The notes under the pieces: generated by a model | The model's database searches: none | Told to the model about the DNA's origin: nothing | What the model saw: the letters and a program-made list of their open reading frames with translations, nothing else | Part shown: piece by piece, positions 5,933 to 9,567 of the stretch | Layout of the letters: the number at the start of each line of letters is the position of its first letter | How positions within the stretch are numbered: the first letter of the stretch is position 1 | DNA from: Accumulibacter sp. | GTDB lineage: Bacteria; Pseudomonadota; Gammaproteobacteria; Burkholderiales; Rhodocyclaceae | Length of the DNA: 9,567 bases | Direction: 5' to 3' | Assembly (NCBI GenBank): GCA_031274075.1 | Contig: JAISQQ010000396.1 | Location: 1 to 9,567 of the forward strand | Made by a program: the position numbers and the translations under genes

Positions 5933-6940
5933 ATGCGACTTCTGAAAATTGCATTAACGACCTTGGTTATTTCCGCCGTGGCCGCGGGATCCGCTCAGGC
6001 CCAGGAAAAGAAGACCTACAGGATCGGCGCCGCCGCATACGGTTTGAAGGGCGAATTCATGCAGCTATGGGCGAACGCGCTGAAAACCCATCCCTTGGTC
6101 AAGGACGGAACCGTCAAGGTCACGGTGTTCGACGGCAACTACGACGCCTTGACCCAGAACAATCAGTTCGACACGATGATCACGCAAAAGTACGATGGAA
6201 TTCTTTTCGTGCCGATCGACATCGAAGCGGGCGCCGCCGCCGTAGAAAAGGCCGCGGCGGCGAAGATTCCCGTCGTCGGATCGAATACACGGGTCAATAG
6301 CGACCAACTGGTTTCTTATGTCGGTTCCGACGACGTCATTGCCGGCGAAATGGAAGCCGAGTCGGTCATCAAAGCCATCGGGGGCAAAGGCAGTGTCGTG
6401 ATTTTTGAAGGTCCGATCGGCCAATCCGCCCAGATCGAGCGCCGCCAGGGCAACCTGAAGGCTCTGGACAAGTACAAGGACGTAAAGCTGCTGGAAATGA
6501 AGACCGCCAACTGGTCTCGCGCCGAAGCGCTCTCGCTGATGGAAAACTGGCTCACGTCGCATGCGGGCAAAATCAACGGCATCATCGGACAGAACGATGA
6601 GATGGCACTCGGCGCCATCGAAGCGGTAAAGGCCAAGGGCATCGACCCGAAGAACATTCCGACCGCCGGTGTCGACGGGGTGAGCGATGCCATCCAGGCG
6701 GTCCAGGCGGGCGCCATGGTGGTCAGTGTCCTGCAGGACGCCGCCGCCCAGGCGCAGGGAGGATTGGACGTGCTGATGCGCAACGTCGTCGGTCCAGACT
6801 ACAAGCCGCGTTCCGACATCTGGACGAAATATTCCGCCCAGGGCTTGTCCTGGGGCGATGGAACGGCCAAACACTACAACATTCCCTGGACCCCGATCAC
6901 CAAGGAAAACGCGGACGCAATGCTGGCGGAACGCAAGTAA
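5933..6940 (+). CDS. Periplasmic sugar/polyol-binding protein of the ABC transporter
   Basis: High-affinity periplasmic receptor of the importer, type I periplasmic-binding fold (Peripla_BP_4, RbsB-like), 335 aa. It has a Sec signal peptide MRLLKIALTTLVISAVAAGSAQA (split as n-region MRLLK, hydrophobic core, AQA), with cleavage expected after A23. The mature protein starts with YRIGAAAYGLKGEFMQLWANAL, the first beta strand and ligand-binding loop. Other landmarks are YDGILFVPIDIEAG (87-100), YVGSDDVIAGEM (129-140), FEGPIGQSAQIERRQG (158-173), GQNDEMALGAIEAV (219-232), TAGVDGVSDAI (244-254) and SVLQDA (265-270). By family comparison R170/R171, N221-D222, D248 and Q268 sit near the ligand. GGAG (5922-5925) lies 7 nt before the ATG. 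It is placed third in the transporter set, followed by stem-loops that could stabilise its message. The ligand cannot be read from sequence; a tetritol, pentitol or pentose is plausible from context. Confidence 0.95.
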   Translation: MRLLKIALTTLVISAVAAGSAQAQEKKTYRIGAAAYGLKGEFMQLWANALKTHPLVKDGTVKVTVFDGNYDALTQNNQFDTMITQKYDGILFVPIDIEAGAAAVEKAAAAKIPVVGSNTRVNSDQLVSYVGSDDVIAGEMEAESVIKAIGGKGSVVIFEGPIGQSAQIERRQGNLKALDKYKDVKLLEMKTANWSRAEALSLMENWLTSHAGKINGIIGQNDEMALGAIEAVKAKGIDPKNIPTAGVDGVSDAIQAVQAGAMVVSVLQDAAAQAQGGLDVLMRNVVGPDYKPRSDIWTKYSAQGLSWGDGTAKHYNIPWTPITKENADAMLAERK

Positions 6941-6964
6941 TTCCAGCGAATCATGCCTGTTGGC

Positions 6965-6989
6965 CTGGCCGTATCGTCGATGCGGCCAG
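6965..6989. other. Strong stem-loop downstream of the binding-protein gene
   Basis: CTGGCCGTATC (6965-6975) pairs with GATGCGGCCAG (6979-6989) over 11 positions with one T-G wobble around a 3-nt loop. It starts 25 nt after the binding-protein stop. There is no T-tract, so full termination is unlikely. In many sugar ABC operons a stem-loop here protects the binding-protein mRNA and lowers expression of the downstream gene; that role is inferred. Confidence 0.6.
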
Positions 6990-7009
6990 TCGACATCTCG
7001 CAATTTCAT

Positions 7010-7036
7010 TTCCAGATCGACGCGGGTGATCTGGAA
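7010..7036. other. Second stem-loop before the SDR gene
   Basis: A perfect 9-bp inverted repeat, TTCCAGATC (7010-7018) and GATCTGGAA (7028-7036), with a 9-nt spacer. It lies 17 nt before the SDR ribosome binding site. It may be an RNA hairpin or an operator-like dyad. The stretch 6941-7063 holds no other gene or clear promoter. Confidence 0.5.
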
Positions 7037-7063
7037 TTGGAATAAAACACAATGGAGAAACGA

Positions 7064-7822
7064 ATGCTAAATACGTTTGAAGCTGGATTCAGGCTCGACG
7101 GAAAAATCGCCTTGATCACCGGCGCGGCCGCGGGCATCGGCTATGCGATAGCCGAATTGTTCGCCGCCCAGGGAGCTCGCCTCGCGTTACTGGACATGAG
7201 CGCCGAAATACCGGAAGTCGCCCGGCAATTGCCTGGAGAACATTTGGCGATTTCATGCAACGTCTCGGATTTGACGCAAATTCACAGCGCGGTAAACAAG
7301 GCCACCGAGAAGTTTGGGACCATCGACATTCTCGTCAACAACGCAGGCGTCGCTTTGCTCAACAAGGCCGCCGAAGTCAACGAACAGGAATGGGATACGA
7401 CAATGGCCGTCAATCTCAAGGCGCCCTTTTTCCTGTCGCAGGCGGTGGCGAAAGTCATGGCGAAAAATGGCGGCGGACAGATCGTCAACCTGGCTTCCCA
7501 GGCGAGCGTCGTCGCTCTCGACCGGCATGTGGCCTACTGTTCCAGCAAGGCGGCTCTGGTCTCGATGACGGAGGTTCTGGCCATAGAGTGGGCGGGTTCG
7601 GGGATCACCGTAAACGCCATTTCGCCCACGGTGGTTGAAACCGCGCTCGGAAAAAAAGCGTGGGCCGGGGAAGTCGGCGTGGCGATGAAGAAAAAAATCC
7701 CTGTTGGCCGGTTCGCCCAGCCCGAGGAAGTCGCGTCGGCCGTACTGTATCTGGTAAGCAAAAACGCGCGAATGATGACAGGAGCAAACGTCGTGATCGA
7801 TGGCGGTTACACGATTCAATGA
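7064..7822 (+). CDS. SDR-family NAD-dependent dehydrogenase, probably a polyol dehydrogenase
   Basis: A classical short-chain dehydrogenase of 252 aa, expected to oxidise a sugar alcohol to a ketose in the cytosol. The ATG at 7064 is chosen because GGAG (7054-7057) lies 6 nt before it; the upstream ATG at 7052 (adding MEKR) overlaps that site. Rossmann motif TGAAAGIG (19-26); D44 at the end of strand beta-2 (LALLD) indicates NAD rather than NADP; NNAG (92-95); catalytic N117, S145, Y158 and K162 (YCSSK). The segment NLASQASVVALDRHVAYCSSKAAL resembles SDRs that act on threitol, arabitol and other small polyols. PVGRFAQPEEVASAVLYL (213-230) and the C-terminal GANVVIDGGYTIQ are standard. It is the last gene of the plus-strand set, downstream of the binding protein, and probably catalyses the first step after uptake. 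Substrate identity is inferred from context. Confidence 0.93.
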   Translation: MLNTFEAGFRLDGKIALITGAAAGIGYAIAELFAAQGARLALLDMSAEIPEVARQLPGEHLAISCNVSDLTQIHSAVNKATEKFGTIDILVNNAGVALLNKAAEVNEQEWDTTMAVNLKAPFFLSQAVAKVMAKNGGGQIVNLASQASVVALDRHVAYCSSKAALVSMTEVLAIEWAGSGITVNAISPTVVETALGKKAWAGEVGVAMKKKIPVGRFAQPEEVASAVLYLVSKNARMMTGANVVIDGGYTIQ

Positions 7823-7854
7823 AATCCGGCTCAGCCGTGTTCGGCAACTACGAT

Positions 7855-7884
7855 TGAGACTCCGGCCTTCAGGCCGGATTCTCA
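7855..7884. terminator. 13-bp stem-loop between convergent SDR and FGGY kinase genes
   Basis: TGAGACTCCGGCC (7855-7867) and GGCCGGATTCTCA (7872-7884) pair with one mismatch around TTCA. It sits 32 bp after the SDR stop, and its right arm contains the stop codon of the convergent kinase (7882-7884). The position suits a bidirectional terminator, but no T-tract follows on either strand, so Rho-independent termination is uncertain. Its core CCGGCC-TTCA-GGCCGG is the same as that of the hairpin at 887-914 read on the minus strand, so it may belong to the repeat family. Confidence 0.55.
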
Positions 7885-9564
7885 AGTTTCGCACAGCCCT
7901 GAAGGGCGGGCTTTCAAACCGGAGTGGGTTTTACGATGGAGCTGTCCGTAGGCTTCTTCCAATCGGTCGAGGAAGCCGCCTGGCGCATGATAGCAACGCA
8001 CCCATTCCGGTTCCGGGTCGATCGCCGCGCTGTCCGAGTAGATCGCGGCGCGGAACGATCCGATCATAGCCTCGCGTTTCTCGGACTGGTTCTCGGGAAT
8101 CAAGGCTACGGCCGCCGTGATGGCCGCGCTGAGCGCCGCGCCGGCCTGGCTTACCCGAATGGCGGGACGATTCCAGATGGCCGCGACGCGGCGCATGATT
8201 TCCCGGCTGATCGACGGCCCGCCGCAGACGCTGATCGGATCGTCCCGGGAAGCGGCGGCGCCGATCTTCATCCCATGGCGATACACGAGTCCAAGCGAAC
8301 TATCGACGACGCCGGAATAATCGTTGGCAAAATCCGCCGCTCCGGCATCCAGCCGAATCACCTCCGGGTTCGCCGCGGCGACGGGAAAAGACTCGGCATC
8401 GGGATGCCAGAAGCGTAGCCGTTCCCCCGGCCGGACGACCGCCAGCGCGGCGTCGCATGCGCCATAGTCCTTGCTGCTCAAGCCATGCCGCTTGCGCAGG
8501 CGATCCCAGGTCAGCGCGCCGTTGGTACGGCAGCCAAGGTAAAAGGGGCGTCCCAGCGCGTCGTACATGGCATTCGCCACGCCCCTCGCATTCACCCTGC
8601 CGCTCCGCGTTGAAATCATGTAAACGAAACTGGTTCCAAGACTCAGCAGATCGCCGCTTGCCAATACTTTTGACTGCAGATTGTCCCCGGAGCCGGCGAT
8701 GATCCTGCAATCCGGATCGAAGCCGAATTTTTCCCGGAAGTAAAGAGCGATCCGGCCCACGGTGGCAAGCGGATGCGCGATGGCCGGAAGCTTGTCCGCG
8801 AGCGCGCGCGGGCCGCCCGGCAAGTCGTGCGCGGCCGCATCGAGCACCGCCTCGTCCCAGGCGCGCGTCCGATAATTCATCAAGCCCGTGCCGCACGCAT
8901 TCCCGAAATCGACAGGAACAGCGCAATCGCCCGCGAGAATCGCCGGAACGAGACTGGATAACAGGGAAATGCGCCGCGTCGCCGAATACGCCTCGGGATA
9001 ATGCCGGGCGACTTTACGGTAAATCGCCGCCGAAAAACGCAAGGGCATATCGCTGCCGATCCGTTCGACGATCGCCGCCTCGCCCACGCGCGCGCGGATA
9101 TGCTCCGCCTCCGCCGCGGTGTTGGCCGTTTTCCAGATGGGAGCGCCGCCATAGGAAAACACATCGACCAATCGCCTGGTGAGCGGAACGGCGGCGCTAC
9201 CCGCGTCGTGCAGGCTCCGGAAAACAGTCTCGGCGTTGCCGTTGAGATAGACGTGACCATGCTGCTGCGCGGACGTGTTGATCGCGGCGATGGCCGAAAC
9301 GTCGTATCCGGATTCCGCAAGCTCGTTCAGAATCGCGTCGAGCGCCGCGATGAAAAGCCGCGGCGGCTGTTCGGCTTCTCCCGCCTCACGCGGCGGAATG
9401 ATCAGGGTGTCGTGTTCAAACCCATAACCGGACAGGCGAACGTCGTCGCGATAGGCCAGCGATTTGCTCCACAAAACCTTTCCCGCGTCGATGTCCAGCA
9501 AAACGGCGCTCATGCTTTGTGTGCTGGCGTCAAGCCCCAGACTCATGCGGGCGGCGGACGGCAT
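7882..9564 (-). CDS. FGGY-family carbohydrate kinase, pentulose-kinase (xylulokinase-like) type
   Basis: A cytosolic ATP-dependent sugar kinase of up to 560 aa, expected to phosphorylate a ketose made by the dehydrogenase. The N-terminal phosphate-binding motif SLGLDASTQSMSAVLLD (8-24) and AQQHGHVY (99-106) match eukaryote-like xylulokinases. GSGDN (291-295) carries D294, the expected catalytic base, followed by SLGTS (308-312). The second ATP-binding segment CGGPSISREIMRRVA is at 447-461. The sugar-binding WxD motif is altered to WKT (144-146), suggesting a different substrate from xylulose. The start is uncertain: ATG at 9564 touches the window edge, ATG at 9546 (M7) fits the family N-terminus, and neither shows a clear ribosome binding site in view. 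The last 18 or so residues are encoded by the repeat element at 7896-7938, so the native C-terminus probably ended near residue 542. Convergent with the SDR gene; a separate promoter must lie beyond the right edge. Confidence 0.92.
   Translation of the reverse strand: MPSAARMSLGLDASTQSMSAVLLDIDAGKVLWSKSLAYRDDVRLSGYGFEHDTLIIPPREAGEAEQPPRLFIAALDAILNELAESGYDVSAIAAINTSAQQHGHVYLNGNAETVFRSLHDAGSAAVPLTRRLVDVFSYGGAPIWKTANTAAEAEHIRARVGEAAIVERIGSDMPLRFSAAIYRKVARHYPEAYSATRRISLLSSLVPAILAGDCAVPVDFGNACGTGLMNYRTRAWDEAVLDAAAHDLPGGPRALADKLPAIAHPLATVGRIALYFREKFGFDPDCRIIAGSGDNLQSKVLASGDLLSLGTSFVYMISTRSGRVNARGVANAMYDALGRPFYLGCRTNGALTWDRLRKRHGLSSKDYGACDAALAVVRPGERLRFWHPDAESFPVAAANPEVIRLDAGAADFANDYSGVVDSSLGLVYRHGMKIGAAASRDDPISVCGGPSISREIMRRVAAIWNRPAIRVSQAGAALSAAITAAVALIPENQSEKREAMIGSFRAAIYSDSAAIDPEPEWVRCYHAPGGFLDRLEEAYGQLHRKTHSGLKARPSGLCET
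7896..7938 (+). repeat. Dispersed repeat copy 3 with hairpin, inside the kinase 3' end
   Basis: Hairpin GCCC-TGAA-GGGC (7896-7907) is followed by TTTCAAACCGGAGT (7912-7925), GG and GTTTTACGATG (7928-7938). It matches copy 1 at 25 of 27 positions and lies antisense within the FGGY kinase gene, where it encodes residues from about 543 to the tail. Its ATG opens a plus-strand frame with no recognisable product. Confidence 0.85.
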
Positions 9565-9567
9565 GGC

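Noticed and set aside
815..7041. Shared ATCTGGAATTG near 820-833 and 7030-7040
   Set aside because: The match is of chance length and lies in different contexts; flanks do not extend the similarity.
8899..8901. Asparagine (GN in DFGNACGT) where E. coli XylB has aspartate (SDAAGT), considered as a dead catalytic site in the FGGY kinase
   Set aside because: The catalytic base in this family is the aspartate of the GxGDN motif, present here as D294; other FGGY kinases such as rhamnulokinase also have Asn at this position.

Overview
This window comes from a GC-rich Gram-negative bacterium, most likely a member of the Pseudomonadota (Betaproteobacteria would fit). The evidence is a periplasmic binding protein with a Sec signal peptide, strong GGAG-type ribosome binding sites, and the overall look of the ABC, DhaK and SDR proteins. 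No rRNA, tRNA, CRISPR array or transposase gene is visible.

Layout, left to right. A DeoR-family regulator (minus strand) runs off the left edge. A 397-bp gap follows, holding a run of strong stem-loops and one copy of a dispersed repeat. Next is a single-chain, ATP-dependent dihydroxyacetone-kinase-type enzyme (DhaK + DhaL domains, minus strand). An AT-rich divergent control region of about 410 bp separates it from a plus-strand gene set: a double-NBD sugar ABC ATPase, an RbsC-type permease, a periplasmic sugar/polyol-binding protein and an SDR dehydrogenase. A convergent FGGY carbohydrate kinase (minus strand) closes the window.

The genes read as one locus for taking up and degrading a sugar alcohol or small sugar. 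The ABC transporter imports it, the SDR most likely oxidises a polyol to a ketose, and one or both kinases phosphorylate the product. The DeoR protein is the obvious candidate controller. A binding-protein ABC transporter, a polyol SDR and a DhaK-family kinase resemble the known D-/L-threitol (erythrulose) pathways, but the FGGY kinase belongs to the pentulose-kinase side of its family. The true substrate (tetritol, pentitol or another polyol) therefore cannot be fixed from sequence. No isomerase, epimerase or aldolase is in the window, so the pathway must finish with genes outside it.

The least expected feature is a dispersed repeat of about 27 bp (TTTCAAACCGGAGT, two variable bases, GTTTTACGATG) preceded by a GC-rich hairpin. 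It occurs three times: between the dhaK-type gene and the deoR-type gene, directly at the permease start where it seems to supply the ribosome binding site and ATG, and inside the 3' end of the FGGY kinase gene where it encodes the last residues of the protein.
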